64,000 bases of DNA from Mytilus edulis (GCF_963676685.1 NC_092354.1:67096241-67160240), one strand, 5' to 3'. Positions 1 through 12,690 are shown, numbered from the stretch's first letter. Numbers and translations: made by a program. Notes: generated by a model from the letters alone, not told the origin.

Positions 1-726
1 TAAGTAGATTTAGTCTTTCGCCTAGGTTATATAAATCTATTTATATAAGCAAGGTTACATAGCCTCATAGGAGACCGTGATAGCTTGAATCAACGTGACC
101 AGACTGTCTGTGACCTCAATATGCTAAACTAAAGGTTCACACATCCCATAAATAACCCTGCATACATTTACATAAGCATGGGGAATTTCCACTGCACAAC
201 AAAAAAATAAATATATTGACATAAAAACCAATTGTGTGATGAGTTAAATATAATTTATGTAAATTAGTGTGTTATATGACGTATCCATCGTGATTTCATC
301 ATCAAATTCAGGTCCGAGGCGGAATTTTCTCAACATGATCTGGCCCGGATTTGGCATACACAATTGACACAAGTGAAAAAATGCTTATATTCTTAAATGA
401 CAAGAAAAAAGGTGTACATTTTTCACTAAAATCAGACCATACCAATGTCAAAATTCCGTCGACGAAGAAAATATGTGCGATTTATAGAAAAAATTGTAAA
501 ATTTTAGTTTTAGATTTTGAAATGAATGTGCCCTCCAAACAGGATACGAGATTTCCGTCTCCACTTCAAAGAAAAAAATCGCTTTAATTTGAAAGAATAC
601 GGGGTAACAGTATCACAATTTTGTATGAAATCATTCTTTATAAACATATAAATTCCGTCGACTTTGAAAAAAATCTAGATGATAAGTTATTTTAAGTAAA
701 CAGAGTAAAAATGCAAAAAAATGTCA
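1..726 (-). other. Part of PSAT1 intron 1
   Basis: This AT-rich stretch lies 3' of the PSAT1 exon-1 donor on the gene strand. I see no convincing acceptor plus coding exon. A 78-codon plus-strand open frame at 351-587 has no recognisable motif and is most likely chance. Confidence 0.6.
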
Positions 727-732
727 ACTTAC

Positions 733-786
733 CTCAGTTGGTAGCTTGGCAGGGCCGGCTGAGAAATTGATCACTCTAGATGCCAT
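733..786 (-). CDS. PSAT1: Phosphoserine aminotransferase, first coding exon (gene continues left of window)
   Basis: The minus strand reads an ATG at 786-784 followed by 18 codons, MASRVINFSAGPAKLPTE, and then a consensus splice donor GTAAGT at 732-727 (phase 0). The stretch VINFSAGPAKLP is the diagnostic N-terminus of phosphoserine aminotransferase, the PLP enzyme that converts 3-phosphohydroxypyruvate and glutamate into phosphoserine in cytosolic serine synthesis. Family proteins are about 360-370 residues, so only about 5 percent of the gene is here. No second exon was found in 1-726, so the left edge lies in intron 1. The assignment rests on one short but highly conserved motif plus start, donor and promoter all in the right places. 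Confidence 0.85.
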
Positions 787-903
787 GATTTCTAATTAAC
801 TGTTTGTTAATTTTAAAATGTTATTGTTAATTTTGTAAAATACAGTTTCCTAGTTTCTCTAGGATTAGTTATAAAATAGTGAGAACGAATTTTCGGTTAC
901 AAA

Positions 904-972
904 GCCTTTTATATCACGCCGCATGCATGACGCCTTTTGATTGGTCACTTCAATGTTGTTGAATCTTATTGG
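904..972 (-). promoter_or_regulatory. PSAT1 core promoter (TATA box and two CCAAT boxes)
   Basis: On the minus strand TATAAAAG lies at 913-906, about 120 bases upstream of the PSAT1 ATG. Two CCAAT boxes in gene orientation (ATTGG on the plus strand) lie at 940-944 and 968-972, upstream of the TATA box. The order CCAAT-CCAAT-TATA-ATG on one strand fits an RNA polymerase II promoter. Initiation would be expected near 875-880, giving a 5' UTR of about 90 bases. Transcription start not verified. Confidence 0.65.
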
Positions 973-1247
973 CCGAGCAGACGAACACGCACTGACCTAG
1001 TGCCTCATTGAAAAGTATTTTTTTCCGATGACCTGATATAGTGAAACAGTTGTTAAAATTTCCGCTCTCTCATTTGTTGTTGTTGTTAGTTTGTTATGGT
1101 TTTTCATTGTCGTATGATTAAAATATATCTGCGCTTTAGAAAGAAAGGATTTGTAATGAAACTAAATCATGATGCCGAGAAATAAAAAAGAGAAAGCCTC
1201 TGAATCTTGTAGCTGAGGGTCTAGATGATGTTTTATGAGGGTATGGA

Positions 1248-1435
1248 TTTTTTTTTTTTTTTTTTGGGGGGGGGGGGGGTCTGTTATTCTGTAAACATCT
1301 AATTTTCACCCCTTTTTTCTCTAATCATTAAAAAATTAACCCCTTTTTTCTCCCTATATAATCTTCATTTTTTTGCCCGTTATTCTCTAATCTTCATTTT
1401 TTAAGGGCATTATTCTTTAATCATTTAACCCCATC
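1248..1435. repeat. T/G homopolymer tract and degenerate pyrimidine-rich repeat
   Basis: About 18 T are followed directly by about 14 G (1248-1279). Then come imperfect copies of a unit containing CCCCTTTTTTCTC and TAATCATT or AATCTTCAT up to about 1435. Length in such homopolymers may be an assembly or polymerase artefact. Confidence 0.7.
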
Positions 1436-1440
1436 CAAAC

Positions 1441-1609
1441 CAGTGGCGGATCCAGGGGTTCCGGGGTGCGCACCCCCCTTTATTTTTGCCGATCAATGCA
1501 TTTGTATCGGGACATATGTTTTGCACCCCTTTGCACCCCCCCCCCCCCCCCCCTTTGCCCTGGGTTAAATTAGCAACCCCCCTTTCGAAAATTCCTGCAT
1601 CCGCCCCTG
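1441..1609. mobile_element. Short hAT-like MITE with CAGTGGCGGAT terminal repeats
   Basis: A 169-bp element starts CAGTGGCGGATCCAGG and ends with the inverse, CCTGCATCCGCCCCTG, so the termini are 16-bp inverted repeats with two mismatches. The 5-bp sequence CAAAC flanks it on both sides (1436-1440 and 1610-1614), which fits a target-site duplication. CAG-GGCGGAT-CCAG ends are widespread in hAT-type non-autonomous elements, although hAT usually makes 8-bp duplications, so the superfamily is tentative. It contains an 18-base C run and no coding capacity. Confidence 0.7.
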
Positions 1610-2035
1610 CAAACCCTCTTTTATTAAAGACTGAATCTTAGACTTTTAGAGTTAAGTATTATTTATGCGAGTATACTTATGCTATAGAAGACTGACACAT
1701 TATATAGAATAGAAAATATTGGGAGATCTTGGGATGCTCTAGCCTCAGGCTATAGCCTATAAAAAGAATGCTACAAAATACGTGAAATAGACATGATCAG
1801 ACATGGGACTTCTAGTATAGAAAGTCCCTGAATAGACCAACAAACTATAAACATGCTAAAGAAAAGGCAAACATGTTAAAGTTGTTATGTTGGTCATTTT
1901 AACTTAAGGGCTGACCTCGGCCGTTATAAATAACATATCTTATTGAACGTCTGGGGAAGACCATTTGATATTCCGGGAGGAGGGGTGCAGATGATTCAGT
2001 TCATGGTTTCGGATTTTGGATTGCCTAATACATTT

Positions 2036-3162
2036 TTAGCTCACCTGGTCCATAGGGGCAAGTGAGCTTTTCTCATCACTTGGCGTCCGTCGTCCGTCGT
2101 CGTTAACTTTTACAAAAATCTTCTTCTCTGAAACTACTGGGACAAATTTAACGAAACTTGGTCACAATCATCATTTGGGTATCTAGTTTTAAAAATGTGT
2201 CCGGTGACCCGGCCAACCAACCAAGATGGCCGCCATGGCTAAAAATAGCACATACTGAGGTGTAAAATGTTGACTTTGGCTAATATCTCTGAAACCAAAG
2301 CATTTAGAGCAAATCTGACATGGATAATATTGTTTATCAGGTCAAGATCTATCTGCCCTGAAATTTTCAAATGAATCGGACAACCAGTTTTTGTGTTGCT
2401 GCCCCAGAATTGGTAATTTTAAGGAAATATTGCCGTTTTTGGTTATTATCTTGAATATTATTATAGTTAGAGATAAACTGTAAACAGCAATAATGTTCAG
2501 CAGATTAAGATCTACAAAAAGTCTACATGACCAAAATGGTCAGTTGACCCCATAAGGAGTTATTGCCCTTTATAGTCAGTTTTTGTCAATTTTTTGTCAA
2601 TTTTTTTTTATCTTGTACAAAAATCTTCTCCTCTGAAACCACTTATACAAATTTAACCAAACTTGTCCACAATCATCATGAGGGTATCTAGATTAAAAAA
2701 TGTGTCCGATGACCCTTCCTGCGAATCAAGATGGCCAACGTGGCTAAAAATAGTACATAGGTTAAAATGCAGTTTTTTGCAAAAATCTCAGAAACCGAAG
2801 CATTTAGAGCAAATCTGATGAGAATGAATTTGTTTGTTAAGTCATAGTCTATCTGTCCTGAAATTTTGAGACCAATCAGGCAACCCGTTGTTGGGTTGCT
2901 GCCCCATAATTGGTAGTTTTCTGAAAATTTTGAAGCTTTTGGTTATTATCTTGAATATTATTATAGATAGAGATAAACTGTAAACAGCAATAATGTACAA
3001 CAAAGTAAAACCTACAATTAAGTCAACATGATCAAAATGCTCAATTAACTCCTTAAGGAGTTATTGCCCTTTAAAGTAAATTTTTAACAATTTTCATAAA
3101 TTTTCTAAATTTGTAAATTTTTTTGACCAAAGTGAGCGACACAGGCTCTTTAGAGCCTTTAG
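2036..3162. repeat. Bivalve interspersed repeat made of two about 500-bp tandem halves
   Basis: The element opens AGCTCACCTGGTC and closes GACCAAAGTGAGC, a short imperfect terminal inverted repeat. The right end also has a small GGCTC-TTTA-GAGCC hairpin. The interior is a head-to-tail duplication with an offset near 500 bp: GGTTATTATCTTGAATATTA occurs at 2441 and 2941, and the AATCTTCT-CTCTGAAAC block near 2117 and 2623. I recall this sequence type from many bivalve genomes. No open frame; probably non-autonomous. Confidence 0.7.
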
Positions 3163-3394
3163 TTATACATTGCTATACATAGATGTAGTCCAAATCATTA
3201 TCACGTCCTGGAAGGCTTTTTAAAATTTTTGCTCTGACGGCTTCCGTCGATGCGCTGATTAACGGCGTCAAAGAAAAATTATTAGCCTTTCAAGACGTCA
3301 TAATTATTGACTATACATATAGATGTTGCTTTTTTTTCGTGGCTTTTGCCGCGCAAAAATTCTTTTCACTTTTATAAACTATTTGTGTTGCAGA

Positions 3395-4605
3395 ATATTG
3401 ATTTTCGTCCTCCTGTCTTTTCTACTCTTTACACAAGTACTCCACATTCCAAACTGAAAGACAAATTGAAAGAGTTGGTATTGCTTTGTTTCATAAAAAA
3501 GAATGGCCAACGTAGATACAAGCATCTTGTCTTATAGGGAGGGATAAATCCTACGTTGTAAAGGATCACTCTGATCATCAAACAAAAAATTCTCTGAATC
3601 TGACATTATCAAGATGCTTGATTTCTTGATTGACAACATATATATTTGTTATGTTCGGATGACGTGTTTTTCAACAGACTCGGCATTCCAATTGGAACCA
3701 ATTGCCAGTGCCCCTCTTCTTGCCGACTTCTTTCTTTATTATTATGAGGCTGACTTCATACAGGAATTTCTTAGGAAGAAAGATAAGAAGTTAGCAATAT
3801 CCTTTAACTTAACTTTCCGCTATATTAAATAATACAAAAAATGGTGATTATGTTGAACCAATCTATCCCATCGATATAAAGATACAGGATACATCAGATA
3901 AAGTTAACTTCGACGGTCGGCCTCATATTGTGACTTACATTTTAGAAATTGACAATGAGGGTCGATTGAAAACAAAACAGTTTACGACAAAAGAGATGAT
4001 TTCATCTTTCCAATTGTGAACTTTCCATTTCTAAGTAGCAACATTCCAGCAGCACCTGCATACGGGGTATATATATCTCCCAATTGATACGAAATTCCCG
4101 TGCTTGTATTTCCTATTATGATTTTCTTGATAGAGGTTTTCTGCTCACAAGGAAGCTATTAAACAAAGAGTTCCAAATGATGAGGTTGAAATCATACCTT
4201 CGTAAATTGTACGGACGCCATCATGAGTTGGTTAACCGTTATGGAATTACTGTTTCACAGATGATATCGGATATGTTCCTTACGTCGTAACTACAATCCC
4301 ATTCCCCTTCATGAATGTGACCTACCGAATTAGACTATTTACCGGATTTGTAATAACATGAGCAACACGACGGGTGCCACATGGGGAGCAGGGTCTGCTT
4401 GCCCTTCCGGAGCACCTGAGATAACCCCAGTTTTTTTGGTGGGGTTCGTCTTGCTTATTCTTTAGTTGTATATGTTGTGTCATGTGTACTGTTTGTCTGT
4501 TTGGTTGTTTTTTTTTTTTATTTTTGGCCCTGGCGTTGTCAGTTTATTTTCGATTTGTGAGTTTGACTGTCCCTCTGGTGTCTTTCGTCCCTCTTTTATG
4601 CAAGG
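3395..4605 (+). pseudogene. Broken Penelope-like element copy (5'-truncated RT plus 3' tail)
   Basis: Translated pieces in shifting frames match the better-preserved copy on the minus strand at 31145-32107: TLYTSTPHSKLKDKLKELVL near 3430-3480, the A-P-L-L-A-D block near 3705-3730, SFPIVNFPFL-type residues near 4000-4035, and an end at DMFLTS (stop 4288-4290). Several frameshifts and an internal deletion that removes the catalytic Asp-Asp motif make it dead. The tail from 4291 carries the same 3' UTR (hallmark CGGAGCACCTGAGAT) that recurs elsewhere in the window. Confidence 0.85.
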
Positions 4606-5219
4606 TTATTCATTTTCAGCGTGACAAGACAAGGAGATTCATTTTCATCCCCCCTTTTTTACTCAGTAAATCAAATGATTGTGTTCCATATATTTGTATT
4701 GTATTGATTGTATATATGTTACTTAACTGAAGTGCTTGAGTCCTATGATTAGGACTGACATGAATTGTTAATATTTTAGTATTTTAAACATGTTAAAGTT
4801 TAACTAAAACAATTATATATTGTTTCTATCTCTTTTTTTTTTTTGCAAACCCGGCTAAGTTAAAAGAATCAACCAGTTTTTTAGAACAAAAATAACATTC
4901 GCTTCATGAAGGTCCCTTAATTAAAGCGTGGTCAGTATTGACCCAAAATGTACTATCCGCTTAACTTTTTGTCAACTGTTTATAAATGTATAATATTATG
5001 AAATGTATTTACATGTATGTATTCGCTCTCAGAAAATACATTTGCCTCTTAGGATAAAACCTTATAGTCAATATACCGGTATTCTCCGGAATAGACTGGA
5101 CTTTTCAGGATATACTTACTGACATGTAAATTGTAATCTTACTATTAACAAACAAAAGTTACACATCTGTTAATTCATAAATCAAATATAACCGGAACAT
5201 ACGATCGCCATAGATTATC
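4606..5219. other. AT-rich sequence without recognised gene
   Basis: No coding exon, structural RNA or clear inverted repeat seen. Confidence 0.4.
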
Positions 5220-5224
5220 GACTG

Positions 5225-6660
5225 ATCATGTCGAATATGCACATTCTGCAAAGATTGGTGTATGGAAATAAATGTGAAGAAAACCAAGATTATAATATTC
5301 AATAGGAGTGGTAGACTCCTTAATGAAAATTTTAATGTAGGAAATAATTCTATTGAATGTGTTAAACAATACAAATATCTTGGCATAGTCATCCAAAATA
5401 CTGGAAACTTTAATGAAGCCAGGAAACAATTATTCCAAAAAGGTCAAAAGGCCAGTTTTAAACTTTATAAAGATTTGAAATCATCCAAGCCTCCTATTAA
5501 AACTCTTTTGCATTTATTTGCTCACTGTATACAGCCAATTGTAACTTATGGTTGTGAAAATTGGGGTGTTATTAACATTACTTCTAAAAGGAAAAATTTG
5601 TCCCTTTATGACATATTTAAAGATTGGGAGTTTGAGAAGCTAAATTTAAAATTTTGTAAGTATATTATTGGTGTTACAAAGATGTGCACAAATATAGCAG
5701 TCCTGTCTGAATTGGGTAGATATCCTCTTTATATAAATTTGCTAACACATATGTTTATGTATTGGCATAGACTAGAGAATTCTCCATCTGATTTATTGAA
5801 AAATGCGTATGCTGAGTTAAAAATGATAGAAAGTAAAGGTCAAACCAGTTCCAATAATTCATGGCTCTCTAATATCATTTTCTACAGTGAAAAATTGGGT
5901 ATTGACCTTAATATATGTAAAAATCTAGGAAAAAATAAATTTAAAAACTTATTGAAAAAACAGCTCAAATCAAATTTTCAAAATGATTGGGAGAAAATGC
6001 GAGATTTTTATTTACAGAATCAAGGCAAATTGGACACTTATTTTTCATTCAAAAAGTCATTTGACTATGAAAATTATTTAGATTTAAAGCACCCACAAAA
6101 ACATTTATTAACAAAATACAGACTTAGCAATCACTGTTTAAGAATAGAAACTGGCAGACATGAACGAATTACCAATGTATGTGGTAAATATGAAATATTA
6201 CCTCGACATGAGAGGATATGTTTATATTGTAATACAAATTGTATTGAAAATGTAATGCACTTTCTTCTGGAATGCCCTATTTACAATAACCTCAGAAGAG
6301 ATATCACTGATTATATAAAAAAAATACCCCAGTTTAGATAGTTTAAATATAAATGATCTTTTTTCATGGATCATGATTAATGAAGATAGCAGATTTCTAT
6401 CTATTTTATGTGCATACCTGGATAAAAGCCTGCAACTAAGAAAATCAGAAAATTAGTTAGATACTCTAAAATATATCAAAATTCTCCCCCCTTGACCACT
6501 GATCCTTTCTTCATGCATTTGAATTTCAATTATTATTTTATGTTTCTTTAATCACTCTGTAATGTTTATGTCATGTTGTAATTAATGTTATGCTCTTAAT
6601 GGGCCCTTTAATTTGGAAAATAAAAAAATATTGTATTGTATATTGTATTGTATTCGTACG
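5225..6660 (+). pseudogene. 5'-truncated non-LTR retrotransposon (LINE) ORF2 C-terminus with 3' tail
   Basis: A 359-codon frame (5262-6341) encodes the end of a LINE reverse transcriptase protein. It starts in the thumb side of the RT (EINVKKTKIIIFN, then KYLGIVIQ) and ends in the C-terminal cysteine-rich segment (CLYCNTNCIENVMHFLLECP). The catalytic fingers and palm are missing, as expected for 5' truncation; homologous coding begins upstream of the ATG at about 5226. The A-run near 6320 shifts the frame: past it the reading frame continues coherently (SLDSLNINDLFSWIMINED) to a stop at 6454-6456. A 3' UTR follows and ends in AATAAAAAAATATTG and a (TATTG)n-type tail at about 6618-6655, consistent with the insertion end. 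Jockey/CR1-like superfamily; clade not resolved. Confidence 0.85.
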
Positions 6661-8390
6661 AAAGGTACGAACGAACGTAAAGGGAGCACGTATTTCATTT
6701 TTACAAAAAACAGTTAAAAGAGTCTTTGTTTTATCCAGTAAAACAGCATTCTTTTCTAAATCAAGTTTATTTAAAAAAAAAATAATATCGCAAATAATAC
6801 ACGATTATAATATAATCTAACAGAGAAAAAAAGTGTCAAATACACTTACGTCCGATACGTTATTTACGTAAACCACGAGTACACACATTTCCGCGGGATT
6901 TTTTTAAGCACGAGTTTCACGATTAACAATTCAATGACATTATTGAAGATCGTTAGTCTAAATTTAACGACAAGATTCACATTTATTTTTATTTGTTACA
7001 GTACACTTTCAGCAAATTATCAAAGTGGAATATCGAGATTTGCTATAAAATGATGATACAATTATTTTAAAAAGTAATGTTGAATAAATCTAAAAATTAA
7101 AAAAAAAAAGACTTTGTATATCAAGAAATGAATCTACAGTTTTACACCATATATATTGTGGATTTTATAATGACGATTTAACAGTACACATGTTTGGAAG
7201 ATAGACACGAAGTTGTCACTTATCGTCCAGTGGCTAATATTTCATGAATGTTCAGGACTTAGGCAAAACGCAGTTATACGCTTAAATAACCGTTCCATTG
7301 CTCCGGTGTATCATATATCACATTAAGGCGATGGTTCAAAAGTTATGAAATGAGCACCAACATATGGAATAGTATAAAGATCATCCTATTTTTTTCATTT
7401 TATTATTTTAAGCGTTGCAAATTATGAATCAAGAAAGTATTTGTATTTCTGTTAGGGAAGAAGACATTTGTATTTGCTTTGATATTTTCTTGGGTTAAAC
7501 AGTGCAACATTGTAATATTAAAAGTGGGGGAGGGGTCGGTTTTTAGTTTTCTAGGGGACATTTTTTTCGTCTGACAACTCTATATTTAGAATACTTTGTA
7601 GTTTTAATTACCTCCTCCGACCTGGTGGTATCAATAATCATATTCTAACCTATCGTACGTCCCGAAATCCTAAATATATCTCAAGAAAAATCCAATTTAA
7701 TAAGTGTCGTAGCATGCACGATTATTGTCCGAAGTTCCACGACTATTGTATAAATGTGTCAAAATAAAGGATCCCTAAAACGAGTCTTACGTATGATTCG
7801 TCAAGCATACGTACCTTTCGTCAATTTGTAAGAAAGCTCTATTATGTAGATTTACTATTTAAAGTTGTTTCCCTTTGCACATTAACCAGTTTTAAATAGA
7901 AAATAGATAGCAAAGCTGGAAATTATATGATTAATTATTTAAGATCACAAGGATTAAGAAGTAAAATTTAAATATTTAACTTGAAATATTGACTGACCCT
8001 TTCTTTGCTAATAACACCACCTGCTAATATCACCGCTGATACATGGTCTATAAACACCATAACAAGTTTCTTTTTTAGAAAAAACTTGAAAAGTCAATAC
8101 GTGAACTTAGAACTTTTTTTTTATGCAAATCTTATTTCAACTGAATTGTAAATTATACCTCAGTGTTTTTTTTATTATCATCTGTGTGGAGGATAATATT
8201 TTCTTTTTGTTGTAAATCAGGACAATTTGGGTATGTTGAGAGTGGTGTTAAATATAAAGTGAGGAGATAATTAAATATAAATGTTTTTATTTCGATATTA
8301 ATTTTTACCAACGTGAAAGGTCAAAATACTACCAATGGATGACACTTCTAGGGTCATTTTATTTACTTTTCTGTGAAAAAAACCCCATAT
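6661..8390. other. Intergenic AT-rich region, no gene recognised
   Basis: Only weak structure. ACGAAAGGTACG near 6658-6670 is mirrored by an inverse copy near 7812-7823, possibly very old ends of an about 1.2-kb element. No exon or RNA gene was seen. Confidence 0.4.
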
Positions 8391-8392
8391 TA

Positions 8393-8710
8393 GATAGATA
8401 TAGGAAGATGTGGTATGAGTGCCAATGAGACAGCTCTCCATCCTAGTAATAATTTATTAAAGTAAACCATTATAGGTCAAGGTACGGCATTTAACACAGA
8501 GCCTTGGCTCACATCGAACAGCAAGCTATAAAGGGCCCCAAAAAAATACTAGTATAAAACCATTCTAATGGGAAATCTCAGACGGTCTATATAAAAACGA
8601 GAAACGAGAAACACGTATGAACTACATAAACAGACGACAACTACTGTACATTAGATTCCTGACTAAGGACAGGTGCAAACATTTGCAGCGGGATTAAACG
8701 TTAAAGTACG
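8393..8710 (+). repeat. Mussel-type dispersed repeat, family A
   Basis: The block starts near AGATATAGGAAGATGTGGTA and runs through TATAGGTCAAGGTACGGC, GAGCCTTGGCTCACA and TATAAAGGGCCCC to CAGGTGCAAACATTTGCAGC. A reverse-oriented, more diverged relative is at 33925-34235, so the repeat nature is visible within the window. No coding capacity; probably SINE-like or a non-autonomous DNA element. Confidence 0.75.
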
Positions 8711-9790
8711 ACTATTTTGCTTCATAGAATATGGAATGTTTATTCCTACCAATAAGACAAAAGCAACTTACTTATCATTTGTTTGTGCATGCCGTAAAAC
8801 CCTATTCCACATAAGAAATGGGTTTGGATACAGCAAATACATTTAATTTGCTGCTTATACATGTATACTTAATATACCTGTCCGAAATCAGGAGCCTGTT
8901 TTTTTTTGTTTGCTTATTATCGTTGTTTGGCATAAAAAGAAAATTGCCATTAATTTGATGCATATATGTGCATAGTGGTGAAAATATACCACCCATGGGC
9001 GCTCTTATAACTTGTTTATATATATATCTGTCCATTAAACCAAATTTATTTGTTTCTTAGAAATAATTTAACAAATGCAGTTAAACCTTTTTTGTTGGGA
9101 ATCTTTAAAGGATATTCTTGTGCATCATTTATATCTACTGCATTGACAACCGTTTCTTTTAAATTAACCATGATCATATAAATGTGTGTACATTTACGTT
9201 ACATCGGCATAGGCAATAAGAAAGCATTCCCTTTTTGTCTTGTGTGTAACTCTATTTTATTAATGAAATCCGTTGTATCTAAAATTCAATTCTAAAGTTA
9301 TGCCTCTTCAATAATGGTTTTATATTAGGTCAAGTAATTTTTCAATCCGCAATCCATCTCGTGGGAGAGAAACACCTATTGATGATCGGTCGTAAGGAAC
9401 ATTAATTAATGTACATTGTATCATACTAGTTGACCAGTTCGCAATGCCTCATTGATTATTTCTAAATGAATTTTATGAATGTTTGGAAGTCTGAGGTACA
9501 TGTGTCCATGTTTTGAATCATTATTATTCTTTAAAAATTATACGTATGGATAGCTATTTCGTTTTTTTCTACATAGATTTTCAACTATATATTTTATTAT
9601 CATATAGCATATAAGTGAGTAAGCAATCAGTGTAAAGTTCTTTATTGTCATGTTCTAAATATCTAGTGAATACCCCGTATAGAGGTGCTCTTAATTGCAG
9701 GATGGTAATACAGATAAGAAGAAAAAATGTTCCGAATGAACAAAAAGAAAGTTTCCGAATATTCCTCCATAGACCATATTTCTTACTAAT
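8711..9790. other. Intergenic, no gene recognised
   Basis: AT-rich; only short chance frames (for example 8802-9035 minus). Nothing else supported. Confidence 0.4.
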
Positions 9791-9796
9791 AAATAT

Positions 9797-9820
9797 GCGT
9801 GAACCCTCAGGGGTTCACGC
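9797..9820. repeat. Perfect 10-bp hairpin GCGTGAACCC/GGGTTCACGC
   Basis: GCGTGAACCC, a 4-base loop TCAG, then the exact inverse. Its sibling lies 300 bp to the right. See the 10111-10137 entry. Confidence 0.8.
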
Positions 9821-10110
9821 AAACATTATTGATATAGACCCTTTCCTTACTATAAACCATCGATCACCTGCTGATTTAACATATCTATCTATATCATGCA
9901 CCATAGAAACTGCATATATCAACCAATTCTTTACTTATAACATCACCTGCTGATGTGACCCCTACCTATTAGCTCCATAAAACTGTTAATATCGACCCTC
10001 AAAAGTCCTTTACTTATAAACTTATACTTTGGTGCACACAAAAATAAAACTAGAAAAAAATGCAGTTTAACTGAACTTGGTAGATTTCCAGTTTTATATC
10101 ATGATTTATT

Positions 10111-10137
10111 GCATGAACCCCCTTAGGGGGTTCATGC
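10111..10137. repeat. Perfect 12-bp hairpin GCATGAACCCCC/GGGGGTTCATGC
   Basis: A 12-bp perfect inverted repeat with a 3-base loop TTA. It shares the core GC-TGAACCC with the hairpin at 9797-9820, so the two appear to be members of one small palindromic family. Function unknown. Confidence 0.8.
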
Positions 10138-12690
10138 TTATATATTGACGAGTTTTTGGATGTGTCTATGGGCCACTCGATATCTCTCGGCCGGAAGTCA
10201 GAATAAAATTCTCGGAACGTCTCGAAAGTTTTCTGGTCATTTATACAGGTCTTAACAGGTTGTTATCTACGTCTTTGATATCATATGTATATGGTCCCTT
10301 GATGGCCCTTGACGACGCAATTATATTTGTTTTAAAACGACCACTGTACACTGTGTGTATCTGGGTCAATTATAACGTGGTATTGTATGTTGTCTCGATA
10401 ACATGTGAACTAATTATGTTTGAAGATTTAACCACGGGATACTGAGTGTGTATTTCATCATAGACTTACGGGAGCGAAGATTCTGGTTAAAATATTAATA
10501 TTAGATCGGAAAACAGAAAGATAATATTCTTATCAAAAGTATTTAATTCAATCGGAATCAAATACATATATATACAAAATATATACTGTATTTATGTTTC
10601 TGAAGAAACTAACAATGATTGAAATCAGAATATTTTCAGAGTTGCAATTAAGAAATAAGTATTTTATATTACAAGATACTCTGCTTTGGTATTTTTAAAT
10701 ATTCATTTGTAAAGGAAACATAAAAATTAAATCTAAATAAATTCTTGCATCCTATAAAAAAAATTGTTTATAAACAATAATCATTATATTTCTACGTTAA
10801 TTATTTCATACCATTTTAGTATTTAGGTTTTATGAGTAATTACTTTTTTTTTGTATTGTAATATATCCATAAAACGGAAAGTAAGATAAATTTAGTAAAT
10901 ATTTAAATTATAAACGGTCGTGAATAAAAATACTTGTGTGTTTTCAAATCATAAAGCATGATTTTAAATCCTTGCAACTCACAACAACCGTAAAAATAAT
11001 TTACAACAATCACAACAAAAGTTTAGAAGTCTTTGCTTATATTTTGTATAGTAATATATTCACATAGTGGAATGTTAGAATTTAAAAGTAGATTTATTTG
11101 ATAAATAAACTGTCCATCTGTAAATACGTGACGTTCGTGTTTATTGATATTATATATATTCAAAAGAATTTGAGAAAAAAAAATACTAACAGGAACCGTT
11201 AGTTTTTTATAAAATTTAAATTAAATTTTTGTTTGTTTGTTTTAATAGTTTAACCGTATAGCATCTACATATTTGTACTATATGTAACGGTTTTGAAAAT
11301 TGTATTCATTGTGTTGACCAACTATCCTACACCTCTTGATTCATTTACATTATAGATCATATCTCAAAAGCACACTATCGGTTTGCTTTCTCAAAAATTC
11401 CGGATATAAAATGTCAATGAATCCGGAGTCAAAAAATTTAATGTAGGCCGTTTGACATTCGAATTCAACTATTAGATTAAGATATGTGATGATGCAAATG
11501 CATATTCTTTTCCTGAGTATCAGCGAGATGCTTTCTATTTACTATTTCGTGCGCTAAGATACTACTTGCATGCAATACTATTAAATTCACTCGTGAAAGC
11601 TTATTTTCGTTTTTGTTATCTAAATTCAGTACACGACAGAAAGAGCTTCACATGTGACTTTCAAGCACGGTCATCATTTTTAACGGTATTCTGACCTCGA
11701 GTTGTTTCTCTTTTGTTTCTTTTTTGAGTCATTGTCCTATCATAAACTTTGACCTTTTCGAAAATCTAAGGATTGTCTACCCAAGGAATATATTTCTTAA
11801 CTTTGTAATGTATTTAGCCTTTTAACTTTTTTCATTCGAGCGTCACTGATGCTTTTTTTGTATCTACTGAACTCGTGTCTGGCGTACATCATTTTAATTC
11901 TGGTATCTTTTGATATCTACATACCTTTTTATATAAATTGGTTATTTTGAAAGTGTGTACAGGTATTCGTAAACTTCTGAATTAAGAAATTCTTCGGCAA
12001 AACTAAGTTTCCCTGTAGAATGTTTGAATTGATTTTAGGAAATCCTTAAAAATTGAGATGTTTTATTGGACCAAAATGAGTCTCTTCATAAGAGGTCCCA
12101 ATCAATTGCATGCCACAGGTTTTACCGCATACAACATCTACCATGAGTCAAGACGGCTTCAAATCACGAGTTGAGAATATAAAGGCATTCATGTAGGAAA
12201 CAAAATATAAAGATATGATAGATAAAATAAATGCATCCAGAATTCCACATTATAAAGCAAACTGAGTAGGTTTGTGCAATTTGCATAAGTTATCCGGTTA
12301 GTAGAAATTAGGATTTGCCAAAGGGTTATAATCGGGAAAATTATGTACATTCCCAATTAATAAATAAAATAGTAGAGCTTTAAAATAACTATTCAAAGAG
12401 AAGCTGTAAATATATACTTTCAACTGGCTTCTTATATTCACAGTCAATTATTTCAATTCAAAAGCAAACACAAATTCAGCAACAATCTTTTGGTGACTCG
12501 GCAGTCAGCGATCTTAGGTTCATGTATTGCTTTTTTTTTTTTTTTAAAGAAAGCAACTTGTTTTTATACATATACTAGTAGAGTTACATAAATGCTGGTT
12601 TGTTCAGGTTTATACTGGACCCCTATTAAATAGTAATACTAAATAATGTTATCATTCTATAGCATTATCTGCAGATGTGACCCCCCCTCA
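10138..12690. other. Long AT-rich intergenic region, no gene recognised
   Basis: Both strands show only short frames. A moderately GC-richer patch at about 10150-10330 could be an old element or promoter, but nothing supports a gene. Confidence 0.4.

Noticed and set aside
351-587. 78-codon plus-strand open frame
   Set aside because: No motif, inside PSAT1 intron 1, and length expected by chance in this composition.
6650-7830. Possible 1.2-kb element bounded by ACGAAAGGTACG inverse words
   Set aside because: Only about 12 bases match and no target duplication or inner homology was found.
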